Source of the DNA: Cudoniella acicularis
Taxonomy: Eukaryota > Ascomycota > Leotiomycetes > Helotiales > Helotiaceae
Direction: 5' to 3'
NCBI GenBank assembly: GCA_013054445.1
Contig: JAAMPI010000327.1
Coordinates: forward strand, 1-43,078
Length of the DNA: 43,078 nucleotides
The notes under the pieces were generated by a model. The model had not been told where the DNA came from and ran no database searches. It was given only the letters and a program-made list of their open reading frames with translations. This document shows positions 1 to 9,393 of this stretch, piece by piece. How positions within the stretch are numbered: the first letter of the stretch is position 1; the number at the start of each line of letters is the position of its first letter. Both the position numbers and the translations under genes were made by a program.

Positions 1-375
1 AACCGATCCAGGCAATCCTCGTGAGTCTTGAGCGGGAAGAGGGCGGCAGTACCAGTACGTATACTGGCATGGGAACGGGATCTCAAGCACTACGCTGAAT
101 GACAACAAGAATCCTATTCCTCTCTCACCTCTCGCCACTCGGTTTGTCGCCACCCAAGTCTCAGTTGGTTCGACAGCGGTAGCTCTTTCCACTCAACCCG
201 CGCCTGCGCTTGCAATTAAGGTCAGAAGGCTGTAGACGCTTCTTGCAATATCACAAGGAAACCCTAACTACCAACAACCAACTACCTAATTCTTCATTCG
301 TGCATCGCATCGCACAGCCATTTTCAGAGCTTACGCTGAGGCATAACATGACGGTGCGGCCAGCGCGGCTTCGAA
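1..375. other. Upstream region of VAC14
   Basis: No convincing coding region is visible. The stretch from about 150 to 375 is pyrimidine- and CAAC-rich, as is usual for fungal 5' leaders, and leads into the VAC14 start codon. It presumably holds the promoter and 5' UTR; no specific operator could be assigned. Confidence 0.5.
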
Positions 376-3300
376 ATGGACCAGAGCATCCAGCGTGCCT
401 TGAATGACAAGCTGTATGACAAGCGGAAGGTCGGAGCACTTGAGTACGGATATGCCCTTTTGTAACACTATCAGCTTGTCCAGCCCAGCTTACCACTCCT
501 GCAGCCTTGAGCGCGTCATTCGAGATCTTACAGCGGCAAAAGAATTTGAGCGGATCAAGAAGATCATTGAGCAGCTTTGCAACGATTTTGCCTATGCTGT
601 GCACCAGCCTCATGCTCGTAATGGTGGGCTCATTGGCCTTGCTGCCGCTGCAATTGCCTTAGGACCCGTACGTATGTTTGAAGAGACTTTGTCAAATATA
701 CTGACCGTCTGTGTAGGAACTAGCAAGATATCTTGATGAAATTGTACCTCCAGTCCTGGCTTGTTTCACGGATCAAGATGCTAGGGTGCGCTATTATGCT
801 TGTGAGAGCATGTATAATATTGCAAAAGTAGCAAAGGGCGAAGCTCTACCTTATTTCAACGACATATTTGATGCTTTATGCAAGGTTAGTCTCTAGTTTC
901 AGCTTCACAAGCCTACTACCTCTCAATAACAATCCTTCAGCTTGGGGCAGACTCCGAACTCTCAGTCAAAAATGGCGCAGAGCTACTCGACCGCCTAATT
1001 AAAGATATCGTATCAGAGTCTGCAGCGACATATGTCTCGGTTCTTCACACCTCTGAAGACTCCGTAGTGGACAACGACAAGGACTCGCAGGATGATTCAG
1101 TTGACCTTCCTCCAGCCTTCTCGCTGGCACGATTCATTCCACTTTTAAAGGAACGCATCTATGTGATCAACCCATTCACTCGGACCTTTCTTGTTGGATG
1201 GATAACCCTACTAGATTCAATCCCTGATTTGGAATTAGTGTCTTATTTGCCAGAATTTCTTGGTGGCCTGTTCAAATTCCTAAGTGACCCAAATCGCGAC
1301 GTCCATGTTGCTACCCAAGGAGCCCTAGAGAGGTTCCTCAGTGAGATCAAACGGATCTCTCGGATCAAAAAAGGCATCGAAGAAAGTCGGAAGTCGCGGA
1401 GTGAGGGCAAACGAAAGCGCTCAGGATCCATGGACAGCGATGCTTCGATCGCCCCCGATGCCGGCGGTGATGACGAGTCTGCAACTGCAGCTGACGAGAA
1501 AGATGTCAGTAGTGACGATGACTGGGTACCTGGACAAGATGTCCAGGTCAACCACAAAGAGATCCTTGAAATCTTGACTGCTAATCTCGACTCACCCCTT
1601 GGTGAGGATCCTTGCCCAACTTAGAGAACCAGAAATTGACTCAAGCAGAGGAGGACAGCCTTCAAGAATCACTGCGATGGATTGTAGAGTTCTTGGATAT
1701 ATGTCCAGAGGAAGTTCTCCCATTCGCACCCAAGATACTAGCACATCTCCTTCCAGCGATGGCAAGCGGGCTTGAGCCTATTCGACAGGCCGCAGCAAGG
1801 GTGAATACGTCCCTAATGGATTACGTTGTATCCCTTTCCGACGAAGGCGCCCCATCAGAACCATCTTCAAGCGGACCTTCGAGAATCCCAACTTCAATTC
1901 TCAAGGACAGCACCAATAACGAAAGGAGAGACTCATCCACCAACACACGTGGTTCAATCTCCGGTGCACGGGAACCAGATAGAAGAGAATCAGAAGTACA
2001 AACACCACCACCTCCATTCAACAAGACGCCAACACCAACACCGCCTGCCCGACACCAAGTTGACCTCGATTATGCCGCAGCTGTCAACTCACTAACTCTA
2101 CTTTTCCTCAACGACCACGAAGCGACCAGAGTTGCAGCCCTCACTTGGCTGTTGATGCTTCATAAGAAAGCCCCCAAAAAGGTTCTAGCAATTAATGATG
2201 GCACATTCCCTGCACTGCTTAAGACCTTATCTGATCCTGCTGAAGCAGTTGTAACCAGAGATCTACAGCTTTTGTCTCAGATTTCAAGAAACAGTGGAGA
2301 TGATTACTTTACGTCTTTTATGGAAAATTTACTACAGTTGTTCTCGACAGATAGGAAGCTCCTTGAAACTCGAGGGAATCTAATCATACGACAATTGTGT
2401 GTTAGTCTTAGTGCCGAACGCATTTATCGAACATTAGCAGATTGTATCGAGAAAGAAGAAGACGTTGAGTTCGCGAGTATCATGGTTCAAAACCTTAACA
2501 ATAACCTTATCACCGCCCCTCAATTAGCAGAACTTCGAAAGCGGCTTCGCAACCTCGAGACTAAGGTATGCCCCATATTGGTACGCTATACGTTCGTACT
2601 AATATTGTATAGGATGGTCAGGCATTTTTCGTGGCACTCTTCCGTTCATGGTGTTATAACGCAGTCGCTACTTTCTCCTTATGTCTTCTCGCTCAGGCAT
2701 ACGAGCAAGCGTACAATCTCCTTCAAATATTGTAAGATCTGTCGCATCAAAACCGAATCGTACTAACTACAGAAAGTGCGGAGCTGGAAATGACTGTCAA
2801 CATGCTCATTCAGATCGATAAACTAGTTCAATTACTAGAATCTCCTGTTTTCACTTGTAAGATGAATAGCATGCATGCAATACTTCCACCTAAGCTAATG
2901 CTATTATAGATCTCCGGCTTCAACTCCTTGAACCAGAAAAATTCCCGCATCTTTACAAATGCCTCTACGGTCTTCTAATGCTTCTTCCCCAATCTGCTGC
3001 ATTCGCTGCATTGAAAAACAGACTAAACAGTGTCAGCGCGATAGGCTTCCTGCATATCGCGCCACGAGCGTACGTATCTCAATCTCGTAACAACAGTGTC
3101 GTCGAAGCCATCTCTTCTCTCCAATTGCATACACGTCAAAAGAGCACGGAAACTCATACATCATCATTTAGCGCACCTACCAATGCTGGTCCTTCCAATT
3201 TCGACAGATCGAGTAGGCTTAAAGGCAGGGATGAGGGAGGCATTCGGTGGAATGAGTTGCTGGAGAAGTTTAAAAGTGTTCAAGAACGGGCTAGGAGAGC

Positions 3301-3532
3301 ACAACGGCCTGGTGGAGAGCTTGATGATGGACTTGGGATGCTTGATGCTCGGGCAGGTGAAGGGCTGGACGGGAAGGCTTTCAAAGAATTAGGCCGGTTA
3401 CAAGGACCCCCACTGCCAGTCAAGGATACTCCAGCTACTCCAGCAGGACCTCAAGCAAGCAAGTCGAAATCAAGTCTGGGAAAGTTTGGGCGACTAGGCG
3501 GCGCAGTTTCAGGAAGCCGACCCAAAAGGTAG
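376..3532 (+). CDS. VAC14: Vac14, scaffold of the Fab1/PIKfyve-Fig4 lipid kinase complex
   Basis: Vac14 is the HEAT-repeat scaffold that holds the PI3P 5-kinase Fab1 and the phosphatase Fig4 on the vacuole membrane and so controls PI(3,5)P2. Eight exons read through as a 932-residue protein: 376-443, 505-667, 717-884, 941-1601, 1649-2565, 2613-2731, 2777-2856, 2910-3532. The start begins [17 protein letters not shown]. Residues about 57-160 match the Fab1-binding HEAT region ([20 protein letters not shown]). Residues about 353-480 carry [18 protein letters not shown] and further HEAT repeats. Residues about 595-767 match the Fig4-binding C-terminal domain ([38 protein letters not shown]). An acidic Ser/Asp linker (about 285-340) and a basic low-complexity tail (about 790-932) are typical of filamentous fungi. 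The 47-nt intron at 1602-1648 and the acceptor at 2775-2776 were chosen because they keep conserved sequence in frame. It converges on the next gene with only 61 bp between stop codons. Confidence 0.93.
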
Positions 3533-3593
3533 TGAGTGGGTGATGGACATTATATCAGACCTGTACACAAACGAATTCCAAAGACACGGAATT

Positions 3594-4478
3594 TTAAGAC
3601 CTAGTCTTCCTTGGTGTTTCTCTCTCGACTAGACCCTCAAACATGCTGTCCCTTTGCCTGGTAAGATCTCGTAACTCAACGCGTAGACTCTCAAGCTCCA
3701 ATCTTGCCAAATCTATGTCTTGTGGAAGGCCGTGGTAGCTTTTAACTTGCGCCTCTAGATCTTTGACAGTCACTAGGAGCTCCTTGAACTTGTCCTCCTC
3801 TGCTTTTACATCTTCTATTCTTATCGGCGTGCCGGCAACAGCTACTAAAGATGCTACTCGTTCTTTCAGTTCCGGTAGTTTCGCAGCTAACCCCTTGATC
3901 TTGCGCTGGTAATCGGTCGTCTGCCGTGTCAGATCAGACAGCGGCTGATACTCATCCCCCCGCAATGTCCCAATTAATGAGTTAATTCGATCAAGCTCTT
4001 CCTTCAAATACGTTTCGAGTGTTACAACTCGATCTGCAGCTTGGTCCAGGTCAAAGGATGCAATGTGCGTGTCGATAATGCTTCGTCCTAATTTCTCGGT
4101 ATCGGGGACTGGTTGATTAAGTGCTACACTGAGGGTTGACAGCGCCTCCAGACTTGTCTGCCCTTCTCGCGTCAAAGATTCCTCAATTGAGCCGAGCAAC
4201 TCGGCGTTTGGGTTGGCGTCTTCTCGAGCTTGCAAATCCTGCAGCGCCTTGCTTTCAACTCTGGCAATGAGCTCACGCTCTTCATCAGCGCCTTCATTCC
4301 AGGTAGCGAGGGCCAGGAGAGCTTTCAAGGTGTCATTGTTGCGCTCAAAGGCTGGTGGGGTTCTGCCGTGAAACTTCGAGGAGAGCCAACTGTCGATGTA
4401 ATTCCAGTCCTTGGTGGCTGCGAGTTGTTGTCGCGCGACGGATGGGGAGAAAATGGCGGAGGGTAGAAGATGCGCCAT
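3594..4478 (-). CDS. HAUS1-like subunit of the augmin (HAUS) complex
   Basis: Augmin recruits gamma-tubulin to existing spindle microtubules for branching nucleation; HAUS1 is a small coiled-coil subunit. The single-exon frame gives 294 residues (human HAUS1 is 278). The start is the first ATG, at MAHLLPSAIFSPSVARQQL; the frame runs open further upstream but without another ATG. The N-terminus WLSSKFHGRTPPAFERN followed by DTLKALLALATWNE fits the HAUS1 pattern (WL..F, P..E.N, T...L..L...N). The rest is mostly heptad-rich coiled coil. The C-terminal SYHGLPQDIDLARLELESL resembles the conserved Y..LP.D..LA..+LE segment of the family. The gene shares a 402-bp divergent promoter with the DnaJ/TPR gene. 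Assignment rests on motif resemblance only; another coiled-coil protein is the alternative. Confidence 0.72.
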   Translation of the reverse strand: MAHLLPSAIFSPSVARQQLAATKDWNYIDSWLSSKFHGRTPPAFERNNDTLKALLALATWNEGADEERELIARVESKALQDLQAREDANPNAELLGSIEESLTREGQTSLEALSTLSVALNQPVPDTEKLGRSIIDTHIASFDLDQAADRVVTLETYLKEELDRINSLIGTLRGDEYQPLSDLTRQTTDYQRKIKGLAAKLPELKERVASLVAVAGTPIRIEDVKAEEDKFKELLVTVKDLEAQVKSYHGLPQDIDLARLELESLRVELRDLTRQRDSMFEGLVERETPRKTRS

Positions 4479-4880
4479 TTGGTACTGAAAGAGAAAAGGC
4501 AACTTGACTGTGGAACAAGATTTGCGATGTTGATGACAGGGAAGACGTGATGCGCGTGGTGTTTGATGCTCGCGTACGGAATAGTTTGGGACTAGCCTAG
4601 TTATATGCAGAGGTGCCTCAGTCCTCCGTATTGTGGGCCGCAAGGCTGAGGGACGGAAATAGAATTCGCCGGTACAAGTACCGAGTTCAGGTTTGGCCTG
4701 GAAAGTTGAAGTGTCCTTCCGGGAACCAATAAGGCCACTTTGGCAACTTTCTTTGGCTGTGGAACCTCTTGTGAATAACTTCAACGATTCGCCCTCCTCC
4801 CCTCCTCCTTGTTCTCAACTCGTTCATCACTTACTAAACTCCAGCACACCCAGTCGATATTTCTGCATGATCTCTTCACG
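4479..4880. promoter_or_regulatory. Shared divergent promoter, HAUS1-like and DnaJ/TPR
   Basis: This 402-bp gap lies between two start codons that point away from each other. The right half (about 4790-4860) is a CT-rich leader, typical just upstream of fungal start codons. A five-codon upstream ORF sits at its right edge (listed separately). No TATA box is obvious. Confidence 0.6.
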
Positions 4881-4884
4881 ATGA
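4867..4884 (+). other. Five-codon upstream ORF overlapping the DnaJ/TPR start
   Basis: ATG ATC TCT TCA CGA TGA encodes MISSR. Its stop codon overlaps the main ATG in an ATGA arrangement (main ATG at 4881). If the transcript begins upstream of 4867, ribosomes must leak past or reinitiate at this codon to make the co-chaperone. The transcription start is not known, so a role is inferred. Confidence 0.5.
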
Positions 4885-6507
4885 TTGTCAAACTATCGGT
4901 GCTGGCCATCGCGGCGACCCTGCTTTCTTCGAGCTCCCTCCTGTCGGCCCTTTCCTCCGCCGATATTCCCCACGACACACCTATATCCTCGCTGCTGGCC
5001 TCTGCGAACGCGCTTCTGGCAAAAGGGGAGACGAACGATGCCCTGACATACTACGATATCGCCATTTCGCGCGATCCCCAAAACTACCTTACATATTTCA
5101 AACGTGGCGCAACCTATCTCTCTCTCGGTCGGACTGCACAAGCAACCAAGGATTTCGACAAAGTCCTCGCAATCCGACCGGGCTTCGAGGGTGCGCTGGT
5201 ACAGCGAGCCCGGATCAAGGCGAAACATGGAGAATGGGAAGCTGCGAAGAAGGACTTTACTGCTCATGGGAATTCCGCGGAAGAGTTGGCTCAGCTCGAG
5301 GAGGCGAAAGGGGCTGCCACCTTGGCGGCAGCAGCTGAAAATGCCGGCAATTGGGAGGAGTGTGTTTCCCAATCTGGGGCCGCAATCATGGTTGCAAGTA
5401 AAACGTTGTCGCTGAGGAGGACGAGGGCTCGATGTCGATTTGAGCGAGGAGAGGTCCGAGAAGCCATGAGCGATCTTAAGCACATCTTACAGATGCAGCC
5501 AGGTGATATTGAGCCTCACATAAAGATTGCAGCAATAAACTTTTTTGCCTTGGCAGAAATGGAGCATGGTTTGGACCAATTGAGAAAGTGCCTGCATGGA
5601 GACCCGGATTCGAAGCCATGTAAGAAACTTTACAGGAGGCAGAAGACACTAGACAAGCAATTTTCTCAAGTGAACAAGAACTTTGAGAAGCGCCAATATG
5701 CGAGTGCAATCAAACTCTTATTGCCCGTTGGAGAAGATGTGGGATTGGTCCAGGAAATCAAAGATGATGTCAAGGAGCTTCGTGAAGCAAGCACAATACC
5801 AGAACACTCGCCAAACGAGCTTGTTGCCCGAGTCGTAGAAATGGTTTGCGAAGCCTACCATGAGGTGAGATTTCCGCAGTGACATGAGATGGATCTTGCG
5901 CTAACTTGCACAGATGAAAAACTATAAGAAATCGATGCCGTGGTGCGACGAAGCCTTAACATATAACGAGAATTCCCTCTATGGTCTTATATCCAAAGCC
6001 CAGAGACATATGGACGCCGGGGAGTTTGAGGCAGCTATTTCAAAGCTCAACACCGCAAAGGAACATCACCCTGAAGCCCAACAACTCAACCAGTTGCTGC
6101 AAAATGCCCAAATAGAGCTCAAACGGAGCAAAACGAAGGATTACTACAAAGTATTAGGTCTCCCTCGAGATGCCGATGAAGTACAAATTAAAGCAGCTTA
6201 TCGACGACTGGTCAAGATTCATCACCCCGACAAGGCACACAAACTTAATATCTCGAAAGAGGAGGCTGAAAAGAAAATGGCATCCATCAATGAGGCATAT
6301 GAAGTGCTAGGCGATCCTGAGCTTAAGGAAAGATTTGATCGAGGAGATGATCCAAATGACCACGAGCAACAACGCCACAACCCGTTCCAGGGTAGTCCAT
6401 TCGGAGGAGGCCACCCGTTCGGAGGTCAACCATTTGGACACAGCCAAGGTGGCCAACAGTTCAATTTCAAGTTTGGTGGCGGTGGCGGTGGCTTTCAGTT
6501 TGGCTGA
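4881..6507 (+). CDS. ER-luminal DnaJ/TPR co-chaperone (P58IPK/DNAJC3 type)
   Basis: Proteins of this kind bind unfolded clients with TPRs and deliver them to the ER Hsp70 BiP/Kar2 through a J domain. Two exons, 4881-5864 and 5914-6507, give 525 residues. An N-terminal signal peptide is clear (MIVKLSVLAIAATLLSSSSL, cleavage near residue 25). TPR repeats follow: the first runs LLAKGETNDALTYYDIAISR, the second YLSLGRTAQATKDFDKVLAI, with more up to about residue 395. The J domain starts near 403 (KDYYKVLGLPRDADEVQIK) and has an intact HPD at 432-434 (KIHHPDKAHK). The C-terminus is Gly/Phe/Gln-rich. The frame also runs open upstream but without an ATG, and starting here gives a clean signal peptide. 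An upstream ORF overlaps the start codon. No KDEL-like tail is present; the protein ends GGGFQFG. Confidence 0.92.
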
Positions 6508-7380
6508 TGAAAGGCAGCCTTCTTGCTTTTGGATTTCGGAGTTTTAATTGGCGGCGACCACGGTGCATTTGCGTTCACGAATCTATGTAAGCACTCAAGA
6601 CAGAGAAGGATCACATGCATCCGGCGCAAAAAATATCAAAGCAGTCTCGCAGAAGCAAGACTACCACATGCAAAATCAATTCATGTGAGACAATAAGTAG
6701 CCACAATCGCTTATGAGTCCGTAGAGATTTACTTACCATAATTCCTAAATAACTATGCTTACTACACTAGTAACTCCCAATTACGCGAGAAATCTGCAAT
6801 GATCCATTTTAGAACCATTGTCACAATTTTTGCAGCGAACAGCCAATGCTGACGCCGTATATTTATTCGGCCGCATGGGGTCACTACGAAATACTCACCT
6901 GGAACACCTTTAAAGAAAAATGGCTATTGTACTGTGAGATATTATTCAACAGAAAGGAATGTAGCTTAACGATATACTTACTTGGAATACCTTCAGAGAA
7001 CAATGACTATTGTACTGTGAGACATTATTCAACAGAAATAAATATACCTTAACTTGTCTTTTGGTCTAGACTTAGGTAGTCATCTAATTGAATACCATAG
7101 ACTTGGTCTCACTCGTGGCTTATCAATAAAAGTTGGAATGATCAGAACACCTCGCCCATGGATCAAACTTATAATAATGCTGGATTTTTTCTCGTCCTTG
7201 TTGGATTTGTACTCACTTTTCAGTCTGGGTAGTTTTTCTCTCATCATGTGATCTAGACTTGCATACTGGAGTACGTATGTCTTCTCATCTGCTACAACCC
7301 CCTTGCTTCGTCGAGAATCAAATCTTTCAAATAGAGATGCAAACGCCCGTGTCAACTCACTCCTTCGCAGAAGCCCTTCA
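6508..7380. other. AT-rich intergenic region with a tandem duplication
   Basis: No believable gene. Short open frames here (about 60-90 codons) lack conserved motifs and fungal codon patterns. The stretch contains the 83-bp tandem duplication at 6891-7056. It separates the 3' ends of the DnaJ/TPR gene and RSA3. Confidence 0.6.
6891..7056. repeat. 83-bp imperfect tandem duplication
   Basis: Copy 1 is 6891-6973 and copy 2 is 6974-7056. Both contain CTATTGTACTGTGAGA followed by an ATTATTCAACAGAAA segment. Copy 1 begins ATACTCACCTGGAACACC and copy 2 ATACTTACTTGGAATACC: three of three differences are C to T. Farther along there are also other changes. Confidence 0.75.
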
Positions 7381-7871
7381 TCAACCAGTCATCTTCACAT
7401 CCTTGCCTTCCCCCGCCAAGATAATCCTTCTCTGCTCCTCCGGCGAGAACATTTCCGTACCCTGCTGCAGGGCATGAATTAAAATCGGCAAAGCATCATC
7501 CTTGAAATCGCTAGCCGTCCGAATGCGGTCAAGATCTTCTGCAAATTCTGTGGTGGCTCGTTGCATGTAATACTGTGTGAAAGCCGTTGAAATCTCTGCG
7601 TCTGTTAATGATTTTTTTGGAGGCGGAGCCTATGAGTTGTAAGTAAGGGCCAGAAAAAAAGAGGATAAAGGTTGTTTGGTGTGACCTTGGTTTCTTGTGG
7701 AGGTGGAGATGGTGACTTTTCAACTTCTTTTTCGTACTCGCTGTCGCTGTCGGAAGATACTGCAGAGAATTCAGCACATGAATCCGGATCGGGGCTTTTT
7801 AAAAGCTTACCTTGGGTTCTTGACTTTCTCTTCTTGTGCCGTTTTGGCTTTGCTTGGGATTTTGATGTCAT
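7381..7871 (-). CDS. RSA3: Rsa3, 60S ribosome assembly factor
   Basis: Rsa3 is a small nucleolar protein needed for early 60S subunit assembly. Two exons, 7686-7871 and 7381-7629, give 144 residues. Residues 1-62 are a Lys/Arg-rich then Ser/Asp/Glu-rich tail (MTSKSQAKPKRHKKRKSRT). The second exon holds the family core: FTQYYMQRATTEFAEDLDRI, then DALPILIHALQQGTEMFSPE. The intron (7630-7685) starts GTCACA, which is GT but otherwise far from the fungal donor consensus, and ends CATAG. Without splicing the frame ends inside a run of unrelated codons, so the intron is needed to join the two halves (both phase 0). A palindromic GTCACGTGAC lies 73 bp upstream of the start. The family is recognised from the core motif. 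Confidence 0.85.
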
Positions 7872-7943
7872 CTTTGCGGTTTGGTCGTGAATGAAATGGA
7901 TGCGGACAAGCTGTATGAATTTTGCCCAAGACTTGACTTGACT

Positions 7944-7953
7944 GTCACGTGAC
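7944..7953. promoter_or_regulatory. Palindromic E-box upstream of RSA3
   Basis: GTCACGTGAC is a perfect 10-bp palindrome with a CACGTG core, the site class bound by fungal bHLH factors such as Cbf1/Pho4 homologues. It lies 73 bp from the RSA3 start codon. Function is inferred from position and sequence only. Confidence 0.45.
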
Positions 7954-8075
7954 TATCACTACTGAACTTGTACACTGCCAAGTGTCTCCGGACAGTCATA
8001 TTCCACCGTCATATTTTGACCTTTAACTCATTAGAATTTATAAATCATAATTTTTAAATTGCCCTCCCTATTTAG

Positions 8076-8416
8076 GAGTACCTCTGCTTAGGTGAGTACT
8101 TCTACTTACATAAGTCAATAGCTTTCTCTACTACTAAAAGTATATTTTCTATTTATTAGAGTTCTTCGACTTATATAAGATTATAAGTGCTTTACCTCGT
8201 GTAAGTGCCTCTCCCCTCCTTCTATAAGTAGCTCTCCTCGTATGAGTGCCTCTCCTCTCCCCGTGTAAGTACCTCTTCTTGTTTGAGTACCCCTCCTCGG
8301 TAAATATCTCTCCTCGTGTGAGTAGCTCTCCTCATGTGAGATTATAGATACTTCATCTTTTGTGAGTGCCTTTTCTCTCCTTATGTGAATACCTCTCCTG
8401 GTGTGAGTACCTCTTA
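8076..8416. repeat. Degenerate short tandem array, roughly 16-18 nt period
   Basis: About 15 variants of a GTGAGTACCTCTCCTC-like unit follow one another, differing mainly by C/T and G/A (GTGAGTAG, GTAAGTGC, ATGAGTGC). A weaker, shorter patch of the same kind is at 21916-22070. No open reading frame crosses it. Confidence 0.7.
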
Positions 8417-9131
8417 CTAAATTCAGGTAGATTTGTTTATATAAAGCCTGACAGTCAAATCTAACTGTTCGGAGACGGCTGGTGTACGCTGTATAGTATT
8501 AAAGCTAATAGCCAAAAGCGTCGGTTTTTTCTTAAACGAAAACCATCTCCTGAGGCTGTTATAAAGTGGTTCTCTCCTTACTGATGTACATAGTCAAGAA
8601 ATGTAGTAGTCCTCAGTAAGAGTTTTCTCACGCGGCTACAGCTACTTAAAAAGGTTATCATAGACCTCAAAAGTCCAGCACTCACTTCAAGAGTTGAGAT
8701 TTAAGAATCTGCACTTCACTTTCAGTCACAATTCCATAGTCAAAACCATAGATAAACAGTCATTTAAAATTATTCATCGAGTTCGTAGACTTACTTATTG
8801 TCTTGGTTGAATATGGGAACAGCAAACACTTGGAATATTCAACATCTCTGCTACTGTGAGTATTTCCCGAGTAATACATTTAATCGGGCAAGAAATGAAA
8901 CTATTTCTCAAGCTTAAATCTTCAATTATCTGTCTAATTGAAAATGTATATAAGCAATAATATCATATTTAACCAAGAAATCAATGAACAATACATCAAA
9001 ACTCAATATTTCATGAACCGTGAGTAGTTTTGAGCAATATTTCTCTCAATTGAATAACATCAGTGTCGAAAAGACTGGCTTGCCTTGATTCCTCACTTCA
9101 TTGAGCAAGTTTTGAATTGAATATTGGAATT

Positions 9132-9169
9132 CTCGGACCTCTCCGAGCGGAAACTACGAGGGTATAAAA
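9132..9169 (+). promoter_or_regulatory. Zn2Cys6-type palindrome and TATA box upstream of the orphan gene
   Basis: CTCGGACCTCTCCGAG (9132-9147) is a palindrome with the form TCGG-N6-CCGA, the spacing known for Ppr1/UaY-class Zn2Cys6 activators. A TATAAAA lies 16 bp downstream at 9163-9169. The start codon of the next gene is at 9394, so the mRNA would have a leader of roughly 200 nt. The regulator is inferred by site form only. Confidence 0.45.
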
Positions 9170-9393
9170 ATGGTCACCACAGAGACGGAAGATCTCTTCC
9201 TTCCAGTATTTCACAGCGCGCCTCGTCGCCTCTTGCCAGTCTCAAGACGTCCTTTTAGGGATGCATGAGCATGCTTGGCAATATCTCACATCTGCAACCT
9301 CTGTACTTCCTCGACCGCCATTATCCACCTACCAAGCTGCCGCGTTTTACATCATAAAACATAGACGCCAGTACGCACCATCGGATTATCGAA

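Larger units (their letters stand above)
7872..9393. other. 1.5-kb AT-rich, repeat-bearing intergenic region
   Basis: No gene is supported. Contents in order: RSA3 promoter with an E-box (7944-7953), a degenerate tandem array (8076-8416), AT-rich unique DNA, a copy of a dispersed 19-nt motif (8844-8862), and the promoter of the next gene with a CGG-N6-CCG palindrome and TATA box (9132-9169). The region looks like decayed repeat DNA between two promoters. Confidence 0.6.
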
